Below, one piece after another: positions 22,113 to 33,755 of a stretch of 64,000 nucleotides of DNA. Both the position numbers and the translations under genes were made by a program. Source of the DNA: Rostrohypoxylon terebratum (lineage: Eukaryota; Ascomycota; Sordariomycetes; Xylariales; Hypoxylaceae); contig MU385986.1 in assembly GCA_022497145.1 (NCBI GenBank), positions 1-64,000 on the forward strand, in the 5' to 3' direction. Each line of letters begins with the position of its first letter. The stretch's first letter is position 1. The notes beneath the pieces were generated by a model that saw only the letters and a list, made by a program, of their open reading frames with translations, ran no database searches and was not told where the DNA came from.

Positions 22113-24362
22113 ATGGGTGGGCGTCGCCGTCCGGCAACGCGTCGGACTGGGTCAGTTGAACCTACTGGTGGTCATGTTTCGAGGCAAACCCGACAAAGTG
22201 CTAGGCGTCCCGAGCCTTCTGCAGAGCCCGAATCCCAACAACCACCTGAAAGTTCTCGGCGCAGTGCCTCGCGTCGTGGTGGCCGTAAAAGCCCTGTGAA
22301 TGTTGCCACAGATATCTCTCCGGAGCATGCTTTCAGACATGGAAGTTCCGATCCGGAAAACCCAGGTATTTGATTCTAACTCATCCTTACTATCCCGAGG
22401 CCGTGGTTAATTGCAATATACAGGCTTGCTACCGGTAAAGGGATCTACATTGCCTCGGAATGATTCACTATCGGAAACGGGCGATGCTCATGAATCTTCC
22501 GAAATGGATGCTGATCGAATCCAAGATATGCTTGATTTTGATATCCCTAAGCTAACACGCTGGTCTGATAAACTATACGGCATCTTGTCATCTCTCGGCA
22601 GAACTCAGCTAGATGTCGATGGCCGAGCAAAACTTAACAGCTATAGAAAATCTTACAATCATGCTCGCCTGCCTTTCGCTGATAGCAATATGCCTTTCAT
22701 CAAACATATTTACCTACCTGAAGAGTATGGTGAAGCAGTTCAGTCTAAGATCTACGATGCCGTCTGCTCTGGAAACATTGTATCACTTCTCATATCACTT
22801 TCCGATCTTGAATGGGAGCAGCAAGTCCCACACGCGATTTTTAGACAGCTAGATGATACATTCCCGGCCTCATTCATCTCGCTCCCCCAGGTGGACAGCG
22901 GCGACGCCGAGAAGGTTTTTGGCTTGGCAGTCCGTATTCGATGTTATCGTTTAATCGAATTGCTTGAATCTGGCGACTCTATTGCATCACCCGAAGAATA
23001 CCTTACGTCTGCAACTACTATATTCTGCCGCGAATCTATAGATGATGCCGACCAGGCTCGAAATGCATTAGATCAAGGACCGTATAAACCGCTGGCCGGC
23101 ATGGAAATCTCTGAGGGTACCAAATTTCATAGGGATTACTGTCAGAGTATCAAGGAGTTTTCCTCCAATGTCGACTTGCATGGCACCCCTAAATTTCATG
23201 CGTCTCCAGACTCGATGTTTACCCAAGAGTCGATATTCCATGACATTAAATCATGGGCCCTTGAGATGTACCAGCGACTCAATGGGCTGGCAGATAGGAA
23301 CAAAATTCGACCTACAAGTGAAGGTGTAAGTTCTCGGATGCTCATCGAGCGTGCAGAATCGGAACCTTTGTTCGTCAAGAACATCGATGCAACTGGCGGT
23401 GACTCAGACTCAGCATCAGATACGGATGCCGGGGGATATAATCAACTCCCACTACATGGACCAAAGTATGCCCAGTCCTTTTCCCTCTCCGTTTCCCCAT
23501 GGATATAATGCTGATATTTCCTAGTGAAAGTTATATAAATAGTCCCGCCACTCTAGCAGCTGTGAGGAAGAGCGAGGGGAAGGCTTTGATGCGACTAGAA
23601 GTAAAATCACCTTCAAATCAACAAGCCCAGAAGGGAAAAGGAAAAGTATCTGGTACGAGAGATGCAATCCGTCTCCTGGAGCCTGGCCAGGTTCTAGATC
23701 GTACGCGAAAACGACCACATCCAGAGGGAGGCAGCAATGATGAGGATGACGGGGACGATTTTGAAGTAAATGAACAATTTCGTGGAGAGTCTAGGAGGGT
23801 TCTTAGCGAGCGCGCAACTACTCAAAGACCATCTTCTGCACGCCCACGGTTCTCTAAGCAATCCCAATCCCGAAAACCTCGAGAGCTATCTCCACGAGCT
23901 TCTAGTCCTGGAGGGATTTCTAGCGCACAGCCGCCAGATGGCTTACAGGATGGCTATGACCTACAGGACCGAGACATCCTGGTGCTTAGCCAGAACGCCC
24001 GGAACAGTCGACGCGCAGGGCATTCAACCAAGCCCCGACAAGTTCGTATACCATGGTCCGCACACGATACGTCGAGGCTTGTAGATCTTATAGCCGACCC
24101 TTCTTTGAACTGTTCTTGGAGTGCAATGGAAAAAGCCAACGGATTCCAGCACCAGCGAAACCAGCAAGCGTTGCGTGACAAGGCGCGTGGTCTAAAAGTT
24201 TGGTATCTCGAAGGCGACAGAATTTTGCCTCCAGGCTTCGATCAAGTTGCCTTAGGTCAAAAGGAGAAAGCTTCGGTCATCAAATGCGGCAGGAATCCTG
24301 ATCGACGAGAAGACGACGTGGACGAGGACGGTCACGTTACGAACAACTTATGGGTAGAATAA
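22113..24362 (+). CDS. Telobox Myb protein (Taz1/TRF-like telomere-binding candidate)
   Basis: Three exons (22113-22365, 22424-23465, 23525-24362) encode about 710 residues. The N-terminus is basic and disordered (GGRRRPATRRTG, then RRSASRRGGRKSP). A helical middle region, roughly residues 110-290, sits where TRFH-type dimerisation domains occur in this family; I cannot confirm the fold. A long charged linker follows. The C-terminal Myb/SANT domain, about residues 603-660, has IPWSAHDTSRLVDLIADPS and the telobox third helix RNQQALRDKARGLKVWYLEG. That helix is very like the NQ-x-LKDKARNMK helix known from S. pombe Taz1, and TRF and Tbf1 teloboxes share VxLKDKxRN. Telobox proteins bind double-stranded TTAGGG repeats at telomeres and at some promoters. 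Taz1, Tbf1 or Teb1-like roles cannot be separated by sequence alone. Confidence 0.8.
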
Positions 24363-25140
24363 GATCACAAAAGACAATGGTTCTCTGGCTGTAGGTTGTC
24401 TCGATTTGCAAATTCAACGCGGGCACCACAATAAGAAATGGAGATAGAAGGAAGGGTTGGTGAATAAAAGCCATTTGCTTCATCGAGCTCTCTACCCTCT
24501 TTACCTCAAGGCTTCTCTTTTTTGAAAAAAAAAATAAAAATAAAAATAAAAACCTTGATACCCTATGAGATGTATGGTTTAGTTAATGAGAGGAAAAATT
24601 GGTCCTGAAAAATCCTTCTTCCTGACTCTCCAGACAACTGCTTCACTTTATTGCCATGCATATTCATTCTATGCTCGCATTAGATATCTGACAGTATTTG
24701 ACTCGGCATTTACAAAGATGAAGTTCGTATATAAGGAATCATTAGCTAAGAGATGAATCACGGTGCGTCTACCTACTTACTTGCCATACGATATCTATTA
24801 TTTATACGGCGAGACACAATCACTAGGTTAAAAGAGTGCTATGAGCCTGGAAGGCTCTGTATACTCTTCAAGAACGTGCACAGCTAAGCCTTCCAGATCT
24901 CTCTTACTGTACCTACTAGTAGGTACACTAGGTACATAGTCCCCATAGATCCATAGGTGTAGGTCAGAGCCGGCAATTTTACCTAGTAGTTGGAACCAGT
25001 TCTGCTTTCATAATAGCGGTGCGGAGTTAACTGTGAAGTATTACTTGGTGTTCATCTGGGCAGTATCAAGTACCTACTTACCTACTAGGTACGTCCATAT
25101 TAGCAGCTAAGTACTACTAGGTACCTAGGTCCTATATTAA

Positions 25141-25213
25141 CAGTACCTACTACCTACTAGGTAGGTAGGTAGGTATGTACATTGTATGGATGTAGGTAGG
25201 TAGGTACTTCCTT
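25141..25213. repeat. TAGG/TACC-rich simple repeat cluster
   Basis: TACCTAC and TAGGTAGG units are repeated back to back, including four consecutive TAGG. This is the densest example of the motif that litters intergenic DNA throughout the window. Confidence 0.8.
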
Positions 25214-25523
25214 AGAGGCTAAGTACCTATGCCACTGCAGTCAAAATCTCACATGATAAAATTCCAGTAGCCGCTTTGAGAGGGAGACAGGGGCCAATAA
25301 GGCTGCGCTATGCCCACCATGGCTTAATAACGATGTATCGATGTGGAGAGTTTGGCATGTTGGGCAGCTATCAGAAAAAAAAGATTTTCTTCCTCAGGTG
25401 CTCAAAAGGAAGGCTCTTCATTCCCCTCTATTATAAGGTTTCGTGTTTTGGGGCTATGTACCAGTGTGCAGTGTGCACTGGAAACTTTGACGCGCTGCCC
25501 GCATCGGCCTGACTCAGAGGGCA

Positions 25524-25594
25524 CCTGCCCAAAAGTAATCAAATAATGTTAAATGTTTAATGGTTTCAGGTTGTAAAGAAGATACTTGGGCAGG
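25524..25594. repeat. Short inverted repeat, possible mobile-element relic
   Basis: CCTGCCCAA (25524-25532) is inverted as TTGGGCAGG (25586-25594) around 53 nt, with weaker flanking complementarity (GTAATC/GATAC, GGGC/GCCC). It has no coding capacity. Confidence 0.35.
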
Positions 25595-26149
25595 CGGGCA
25601 CAGTGCCGTGAAAGCTTCAAAACCCCCATGATATCGCAGATACTACTCCATATACATATTAAACAAACGCATATCAAGCTTAATAAAAAATTAGATTTTT
25701 TTATTATTATATAACACCTAATAGATAAACGCGTTATTCTCATCTGTCTCATATTGTATAAAAGAAAAATAAACAATGTACTCGGAATTAAATGGATCTA
25801 TGTCCGGGATTATTTTAACTTAAAAATTTTTTCAGCGAATCAAAGCGGGTAAAGCTTAAAGGGAAGGTACTTTGTACACGCAAAAAAGGCAAAAAAGGAA
25901 AAAAAAAAAAGAAAAAAGAAAATTCAGTTTGTGAATTTGGAAAGAGGGGTGGACAGTCACACAGTCGAGGCAGGAAGGGCCTGAGGAGGGGCAGTGTCCC
26001 CACAGGTCAAATTCTACCTGGCCACCATCCAGAAATAATTTATAAACCCAGACATTACACTTCTCAACCTTCTTCTGATTCCTCCTTTTGATCCTCGTCT
26101 CGCACACCGTTAATCAGAGCATTAACACCTGCTGAACGTAAGAACTCTT

Positions 26150-26345
26150 CCTACTACTTATCCATCCTCTATCTCCTACTTCCCACTTCCCAACTCCCAC
26201 TTCCCACAATCTTCTTCTCCATTTCTCTCGTTTACTACCTTTTATTTCCCATCACCACAACTGTCAACAGTAAAAACAACTAACCATACTCAACACAGTT
26301 CTTCGCGTCATCACCTACACATATTCTCAACTCAGTCACATCTTG
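26150..26345 (+). promoter_or_regulatory. Pyrimidine-rich TEF1 leader/core promoter
   Basis: Long CT tracts with repeated CTTCCCA and CTCCCA units run from about 26150 to 26260, then CA-rich sequence leads to the start codon (CAAAATGG). Such tracts sit near transcription starts of strongly expressed fungal genes. The exact start site is not visible. Confidence 0.5.
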
Positions 26346-26350
26346 CCAAA

Positions 26351-28220
26351 ATGGGGTACGTGGACAAATCTTGATGACATCTCTTGCGATGCGCTCTCAG
26401 TTGCTGATAAATCCCTAGTAAGGAAGACAAGACTCACATCAATGTCGTCGTCATTGGCCGTAAGTTTTCTATGATGAGAATAGCATACACACTGATTTTA
26501 AATTTCTAACTAATCTTTTCAGACGTCGACAGTGGCAAGTCCACCACTACCGGCCACTTGATCTACCAATGTGGTGGTATTGATAAGCGAACTATTGAGA
26601 AGTTCGAGAAGGTTAGTTTTCACCTATATGTCTATGTATCCCGATTCAAGATGCCCTCCATAATCTATCAAGATTGAGGATATTTCTTTGTTATTTTTTT
26701 TTCGGTGCTCTCAACCGCGTGCCCCTCTCTTATCTTTTCTCGTTGTCTTACCCCCACCGAGGGGCACAAAATTTTCCTACCCCGCTCTGACGTTCTGCAC
26801 CACATTTTGGTGCACAGCGCAACTGACCCTGGACATTTGCCAAGCACCAACTAAACTAAGACACTGATCTAATGAACATGTAAACTGATCCACTTGACAG
26901 GAAGCCGCTGAACTTGGCAAGGGTTCCTTCAAGTATGCCTGGGTTTTGGACAAACTGAAGGCTGAGCGTGAGCGTGGTATCACTATCGACATTGCCCTCT
27001 GGAAGTTCGAGACTCCCAAGTACTATGTTACCGTTATTGGTAAGTCACTGCAGTAAATCCTAGTCTGATTGCCCAGTTGGCCCTTTCGAAGTACTGACAA
27101 AGAGTCGTTAGATGCCCCCGGTCACCGTGACTTCATCAAGAACATGATTACTGGTACCTCGCAGGCCGACTGCGCTATCCTCATCATTGCTGCTGGTACT
27201 GGTGAGTTCGAGGCTGGTATCTCCAAGGATGGCCAGACCCGTGAGCACGCCTTGCTCGCTTATACCCTCGGTGTCAAGCAACTCATTGTTGCCATTAACA
27301 AGATGGACACCACCAAGTGGTCCGAAGACCGATTCAACGAAATCATCAAGGAGACTTCCAACTTTATCAAGAAGGTTGGATACAACCCTAAGACCGTCGC
27401 CTTCGTTCCTATCTCCGGTTTCCACGGTGATAACATGTTGGCTGCCTCCACCAACTGCCCCTGGTACAAGGGCTGGGAGAAGGAAGGCAAGGGTGGCAAG
27501 GTCACTGGCAAGACTCTTCTTGAGGCCATTGACTCTATCGAGCCCCCTAAGCGTCCTACAGACAAGCCTCTTCGTCTTCCCCTCCAGGATGTTTACAAGA
27601 TCGGTGGTATCGGAACTGTTCCTGTTGGCCGTATCGAAACTGGTATTATCAAGCCCGGTATGGTCGTCACCTTCGCCCCCGCTGGTGTTACCACTGAAGT
27701 CAAGTCTGTCGAGATGCACCACGAGCAGCTTACTGAGGGTGTTCCCGGCGACAACGTTGGTTTCAACGTGAAGAACGTTTCTGTCAAGGAAATCCGACGA
27801 GGAAACGTCGCCGGTGACTCCAAGAACGACCCCCCTGCGGGTTGCGATGACTTTACCGCTCAAGTCATTGTTCTCAACCACCCTGGCCAGGTTGGTGCCG
27901 GATATGCCCCTGTCTTGGACTGCCACACCGCGCACATCGCTTGCAAGTTCGCCGAGCTCCTCGAAAAGATCGACCGACGAACAGGAAAGTCTGTTGAGAA
28001 CTCTCCCAAGTCCATCAAGTCAGGCGATGCCGCCATCGTTAAGATGATTCCTTCTAAGCCTATGTGCGTTGAGGCATTCACTGACTACCCCCCTCTCGGT
28101 CGTTTCGCCGTCCGTGACATGCGCCAGACCGTTGCCGTCGGTGTCATCAAGGCTGTGAACAAGAGCTCCAAGGCTGGTAAGGTTACCAAGTCTGCCGCTA
28201 AGGCGACGGGCAAGAAATAA
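26351..28220 (+). CDS. TEF1: Translation elongation factor EF-1alpha
   Basis: Five exons (26351-26355, 26419-26459, 26523-26611, 26901-27039, 27112-28220) encode exactly 460 residues, the standard fungal length. The GTPase delivers aminoacyl-tRNA to the ribosomal A site. Its motifs are complete: G1 GHVDSGKST, the switch I segment KAERERGITIDIALWKFE, G3 DAPGH, G4 NKMD and the G5-side SGFHGDN, then domains 2 and 3 ending in basic KSAAKATGKK. The first exon is only five nucleotides. Intron 3 is 289 nt, and its sequence is the region commonly used as a fungal species marker. Codon use is strongly biased to C-ending codons, as expected for a very highly expressed gene, and creates long spurious antisense frames. 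Confidence 0.99.
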
Positions 28221-28933
28221 GCTTGTCCATAATAACCATACTATTGGCATCGGATGTATCCTCATGTCGGATCATCGGCCGCCGTGGATTCACCACGACA
28301 TGAACAATGCCCTCTGCACGAATTTCCTTTAGTTAGTTTTACACGATCTGGTCTCTCGGACAGTTGACATCGGGGCACAATGTGAGAGGAAGGGTTAGGG
28401 GCATCATCGCGACAAACTTTCTCATGATGTGCTTTTAGCAAAAATAGAGGGATAGACCGTGATTTTTCTTAAATGACCGCCTACGTGATTGAGATACGCA
28501 ACTAGTGATTGATTCTACTAACCCTATAATTTTCTCCCTAAAACCTAGTCCCCACAACCATCGCCTGGTCTTGCACATAGGCGCGACGTATTGATCGATA
28601 GTCGCCATTTGCTTAAACGCATATTGTTGGTGGGGTTATGTAATCAAGCGATTCAGAGGGATTTCTCTTGTTTTTCTGGAGGTTTAAACTTCAAGAAAAA
28701 CAACATCGTTTATCCCATTGCTATCCTAAAAAAAAGGAACAGCAATGATAGTCTACTAGGTAGACATGTGGTGCCTGTAATAATAATAGGTAACTATACT
28801 ACGTACCTAACTGTCGTGCATCAATGTCGTAATGTCATAATAACAATTAAACCTATACCTACACGTTCACGGTATCAAATAAACATGATAACGAACCTGC
28901 ATATCTTGAGCTTTTCCAGGTAAGATATAAACA
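28221..28933. other. Convergent intergenic region TEF1/SLS1
   Basis: Contains 3' UTRs and no gene. AGGGTTAGGGG, a telomere-like motif, occurs at 28391-28401 about 170 bp after the TEF1 stop. Confidence 0.5.
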
Positions 28934-31680
28934 TTAAGAATTCCTTCTGATAACTACATTCCCTGACCAAAGGGCATCTGTGCGGGCAAACCTTTCGCAA
29001 GTAGCTAGGAAATGGTCATGCAGTTTGTCTGAGTCCACATTGGCGACCTCAGTCTCGCTCGTAAGCCCAGGCTCTAAGCTGACCTCGGTTTGGTGTCCAC
29101 CCGCTCTTTCCATGTCTACTGACGTGTATGTTAGCTGAAACCCTTCGAACGGCATTGAAACAGACCGTCGAACTTGGACGCCGGCCAACGTGTACGGAAC
29201 ACCAACGAGGCCATCTGGGGTTGCGGATTCGGCTCCGGTTGTGGAAGGAAAGTTAGGATCCGAGTAGCTCAAGAGGCGCTTCGGAATTGGGAATTTTTGC
29301 TGCGGTGGCATATCGAATTTGCCGCGCTCCAGATCGAGACGTGCAGGCCCAAGGAAGGTGGTAAAAGGCTGCCAGGTATCAATTGTGCCAGGCTCGCCTT
29401 CTAGTTCCCAGTACTTCTCCTGCGTAAAGCGTATGTCGACGAGGGAGGCGGGAAGCATCACGTCTGTAGTGTGCGTTTGTTCGATGGCACGCATACTTTC
29501 GACACCTTCGACTTTGGAACCTGATGTCGCGAGATGCAGCTCGAGAAGGGGTGCTTGGTATACCGGGGCATACTTTTTACTCGTTCTTTGCGGCCAGAGA
29601 TGAATGACTACCGTGGTTTTGGTTTGTATGAGCGCGTGAGCCGCTTCATCGTTGCTTGCTTCTAATCTAGCAAGGTAGAGAGGATGCGCTGCGAGGGGAG
29701 CGAATGCGCGTGGGTGGTTGGCATTCAAGAGCTCTGGTAGGGGAGGTGGCGACGTCGACGGGTCGTTCTTGTGTAGTAAATAACCAAACTTTGCTTTTGT
29801 TGATACTTTGGAATGGTGAGACCACTTCGATACGTGGGCAGGGAATGGTGAATCAGGCAAGAATTCTCTCTTCCCATCGAATTGAGGCATTTCTGTATTT
29901 GGCTCAACTGGATGTGCGAGCTTTGGAAGCGTACTCTTACTCTTCACTGCCAAACGACTATCTTCGGGTGCTAGTGGGAGCGTATAACGAGACCATTGAC
30001 TTAACTTATCCTTCCATCCTAGCTTCTCCTTGCTTGTTGCATCCACGACAAATCGCCCTCCAGTCTGATCGTCTAGACCGGCGACGTGAAGACTAAAGGT
30101 CGTCCCTGGCCTTGGAGTGAAGGCAATGAGTAGTAAGCGAAACACGACCTCGCTAAGGTTCTCTAAACCAACGAGGCCCTGTGCAACGCGTGACTTCAGT
30201 TCTATCCAAGTAACTAGGATCTATCACATGAAAGTTAGCACGTAGATATGAGAATTGAGTTTCAGATGTAGTAGGTCGTTACTAACCCGGCTAGAAGCCT
30301 GGTTCCTTCTGACAAGTGTATTAGTAATACGCCCAACCTCTTCTAGGAAGGTATTGTCGATGGGTTCGTCAGCGACCTTATACATTCCAAACGTCTTATA
30401 TGTGATCTGCTTGATGGTATCATGCAGTGCTTTTACCAAGATGGCGGCCTTTGGTTTCGTCGTAACGAAACGCAGCATTTTCTTATCCCGGAAAGCCTCG
30501 ATTTTTTCGCCAGGATCCAGCCATACTTGTCCCATAACGGACATCCACCGTTGGGTACCGCCTATTCAATATAATGGTTTAGTAAGGTTGTTGCAAAAGG
30601 AGTATATGTTTAGGGGTACAAGTAGGGAATGGAGAGGCCGGACATACGCATCAAGAGGAGGAATTCGCTGCTTGAAATTGTCACTCGCGTTTCGCCGAGT
30701 CCAGTATCAAGCTCCCCGATAGAAAGATTCCAACATTCGCGCATGATTCGGACAGCGAGCTTCTCTTTTGGAGGAGCCGGATCGGTTATGTATCCAAACG
30801 TACTGGGGTCGACTCCCTCCGGGATGTTCAGCTGGCTACCTAGCGGTGCCCAGGGGGTGATATGCTTAATCCAGTTCGCCCTACCGGTGGTCGACTTGTT
30901 ACCACTATCAGCATCAGCATCGACATCGACATCAACATCGGCATCAACATCGGCATCGTCAACAACACTAGCTCCTGACTCGAACCAAAGGGAATCCTTA
31001 TTACGGTCGAGATAATCAATAAGCTGTACTTTTAAGAACCCGTGCATAAGCGAGGCCTGCAACTTGCGGAACTCCCTTTCGGAGAGGGCAGTCTCTGTTT
31101 TAGGCCTCAAACTATCGATGTTTTTGCGAGCCTCTTGGGCAGTTGGCGGTTCTTGTTGGATATCGAGTAGGGACTGGATGTCGACGTCTCGGTCGATGGG
31201 CTCGTCCTCGGTGCCATCGGTGCCATCGGTGCGACGGGAATTAAAGACGGCATGTTTCCTTTTGTAAATACCCCCATCTCTCATGACAATTACAGAGGCA
31301 GGTTTACCGAGCATGGAGGAATCGAGCTTTTGAGAATCTTCTGTAAGGATTCGATTACGAGAAAGGCGTCTCTTCGACTTTAATAAGGCTGGTTTCCTAG
31401 CTCCTTCAAAAGTGTTACTGCCTCCATAATCTCTACCTTGGGAAGGGTCATGAGGGTCCTTGTGGTGATCTGATATTGCATTTTCATCATTGGCCTCAGA
31501 AAATGGGTTATGGTTAGCAGCTAGCGGGGATTGTGTAGCGAAACAGCGTTGCTGTTGTTGAGGTTTAAAGATGTTGAATATGTGACTGGTGGATATTTGG
31601 TAAGGTTGGTTATATTGACGGAGAAGACGCAATCGGCATCTGAGACAGATAGAGCCGCCAGATATGTTTGGTGCAATCAT
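28934..31680 (-). CDS. SLS1: SLS1-type mitochondrial inner-membrane expression regulator
   Basis: Three exons on the minus strand (31680-30648, 30561-30287, 30220-28934) give about 864 residues. In yeast, Sls1 is an inner-membrane protein that couples mitochondrial transcription to translation and is needed for respiration. The N-terminus is basic and Ser-rich with a probable presequence (ICLRCRLRLLRQYNQPYQIS). The middle holds VDIQSLLD, KVQLIDYLDRNK and an Asp/Val/Ala repeat near residues 240-260. Exon 2 carries KPKAAILVKALHDTIKQITY, and exon 3 begins VTWIELKSRVAQGLVGLENL as in the fungal Sls1 domain. I chose the ATG at 31680 because upstream in-frame sequence (to 31869) is Lys-rich and unlike a presequence. 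The family call rests on recalled similarity, without an alignment. Confidence 0.82.
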
Positions 31681-32371
31681 GAAGAATGTTTTTCTTTTTC
31701 CCCCTTCTTCCCGATCATCAGTGCGAAATAATGGACACTTGCTGGGAAAAAAGTTGCTCTTGATTTTGCAACTTTTTTTTTTCTTCGTTTTCATTTTTTT
31801 CATGTACTTTCCTAATCGAGTAATCAACCTCATTATATGCAATATATCCCTTATGTATAATGATATCATGATATGGGCATCAAAATATACTCTAACAGAA
31901 CATATGCATGAATTGTATGAAGCTTGAGGGGTAAAGTAGCAGGGATCAGGGGCAGATATCTGGGGTACTTGTTAATAGATACCTAATGAGGCAAGTAGCA
32001 ACGCAACGCGTTATATGCTGCATACTACCTACTACCTACTACCTAGTACCTACCTTACACTTACATAGACGCGCCGTCAAGTTCCAAGGTTAGCACTCAC
32101 GCATTCGCAATTTCGCATACCTTAGGTAGTAGGTACAATACCTAGAGTACAACCAACAACCGAGGGAAGACACCGCGCTTTCCATCCAATTCTTGTGCTG
32201 CGCACTTCTTAATTTTCCCAATTCGCATAGTCTCGGGAGGACCCAAAGCACATCATACCTTCGCCTCTAAAATCTTTCCAAGTCTCATTTCCTGCCAAGT
32301 CACTTAACCAAGTCCATATTCAATATTTGATTCACTGTTGGGCATTGTTCAGACCAAATCCACGCACGATC
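31681..32371. other. Divergent SLS1/NSE3 upstream region
   Basis: Holds a poly-T/A-rich stretch near 31770-31800 and TACCTACTACCTAC motifs at 32025-32055. No gene. Confidence 0.5.
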
Positions 32372-33455
32372 ATGCCTCAGACCCAGAGACGCAGGAGGAC
32401 GGCGAATCACGATGAATCTGACGAACCCCGCCGACGTCGTCAATCGCGCCGCAATAACGAGTGGGATGACTCTGACCCTTCCGAAGATGACCAAGATGGC
32501 GACGTCGATATGGAGAGGACAGGTGACGGCGCGGAGGATCAGCTAGTGAAGAAGCTCATACGATATGCCCTGGCATGTGAGTACGCGAGAATACCTATTA
32601 GGAGAGATGGCATTCGGGATAAAGGTAAGCTGCCTAATCAGATATTCTTACAATCGGTAGCATCTCTCCTTGCTCGGGACTACACCCAGGACCACGCCCA
32701 TGACTGCGCTCAAGGGCCTCTACTAAGATCTTATAGTTTTGGGAAGCAATTCTAGATTGTTTAAGCGAGTGTTCGAGGAAGCCCAGTTGCAGCTCCGCAA
32801 AGTTTTTGGGATGGAAATGGTCGAATTGCCCGCTAAGGAAAAGCGGACGCTTAAGGAGAAGCAAAGTAAGAGATGACATGCCACTTGATGTATCCGGTCA
32901 AATGTCTCGTACTAACTCAAATATTCTCGTAAAGAAGCAAATGCTAGGAAGGCCGCTTCCCAGAGCACTGCAACTTCGAGACAGTATATCTTAGTGTCCA
33001 CCTTGCCACCGGAGTACAAATCTCAATCCATCATCGCCCCATCAAGGATACCGAGCTCGTCTGAAGAGGCTGCGTACGTCGGCTTCTATACCATGGTCAT
33101 CTCGTTGGTCGTGCTCAACGGAGGAGAGCTGAGCGATACTAAGTTGAGACGATATCTGACCCGCATGAATGCTAGCCAAAACTTGCCAATGGATAAGACC
33201 GACAATGTTCTACAGAAGATCGTTAAGCAGGGTTATGTTGACAAAGTGGTGGAAAAGAGTGACGGGGACGACGATGCCGTAACCTGGTGCATCGGACCCC
33301 GAGGAAGGGTCGAGGTTCCGCCCGAGAGTATTGCCGCCGTTGTAACCGAAGTATGGGGCGAACTCCCAGATGATTTCGACGAGAAGCTACAAAGGAGTCT
33401 GGGCATACTGGAACCTCGTCAGCGAGGAGTTGGAAACACCATCCTCGAGGAATGA
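32372..33455 (+). CDS. NSE3: SMC5-SMC6 complex subunit Nse3 (MAGE domain)
   Basis: Three exons (32372-32624, 32737-32865, 32935-33455) encode 300 residues. A basic/acidic disordered N-tail of about 55 residues is followed by the MAGE homology domain. Its features are LVKKLIRYALACEYARIPIRR then DKVLG, SRLFKRVFEEAQLQLRKVFGMEMVEL, then YILVSTLPPEYKS, the helix YVGFYTMVISLVVLNGGELSDTKLRRYL, and VDKVVEKSDGDDDAVTWCIGPRGR. Nse3 pairs with the RING protein Nse1 and bridges the Smc5-Smc6 heads through Nse4, acting in DNA repair and replication-fork stability. All junctions keep phase. The gene is convergent with SF3B5, with 300 bp between the stop codons. Confidence 0.93.
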
Positions 33456-33633
33456 GCAGGTGCGTTACGGGAACTCCAGATTAGGGCTAAATTAACCCAA
33501 GTAGTTGACGCTTTATGAACGAGTTGAAATGTAATAACGAAAGCCACGACGCACGTTCGGTCTAAATTGATTTTGGGCAGAACTTGAGTTGACAGCTAGA
33601 AGTGATGCGCCGTGTTCTGAAGGTTCTCCCTGG

Positions 33634-33669
33634 TATCATGTGTATCATGTGTATTATGTGTATTATGTG
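33634..33669. repeat. 9-bp tandem repeat, four copies
   Basis: The unit TATCATGTG (two copies) becomes TATTATGTG (two copies). It lies between the NSE3 and SF3B5 stop codons. Confidence 0.9.
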
Positions 33670-33755
33670 CATGGGTTTTAGGAAAGAAAATCCTGCCAAA
33701 TAGTCTCTGCCATCCCGTAGTTGCCTAGATCGATCGATGATTCAATGTTTGCATG

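Larger units (their letters stand above)
24363..26350. other. 2-kb intergenic region upstream of TEF1
   Basis: No gene. Contents are an AAAAAT-rich run at 24528-24552, dense TAGGTA/TACCTA motifs at 24910-25215 including (TAGG)n near 25155-25170, an imperfect inverted repeat near 25524-25594, an AT-rich patch near 25680-25830 and the pyrimidine-rich TEF1 leader after 26110. Confidence 0.6.

Noticed and set aside
27108..27935. 275-codon minus-strand open frame inside TEF1
   Set aside because: It is an antisense shadow of the strongly biased EF-1alpha coding sequence; such frames arise when codons end mainly in C.
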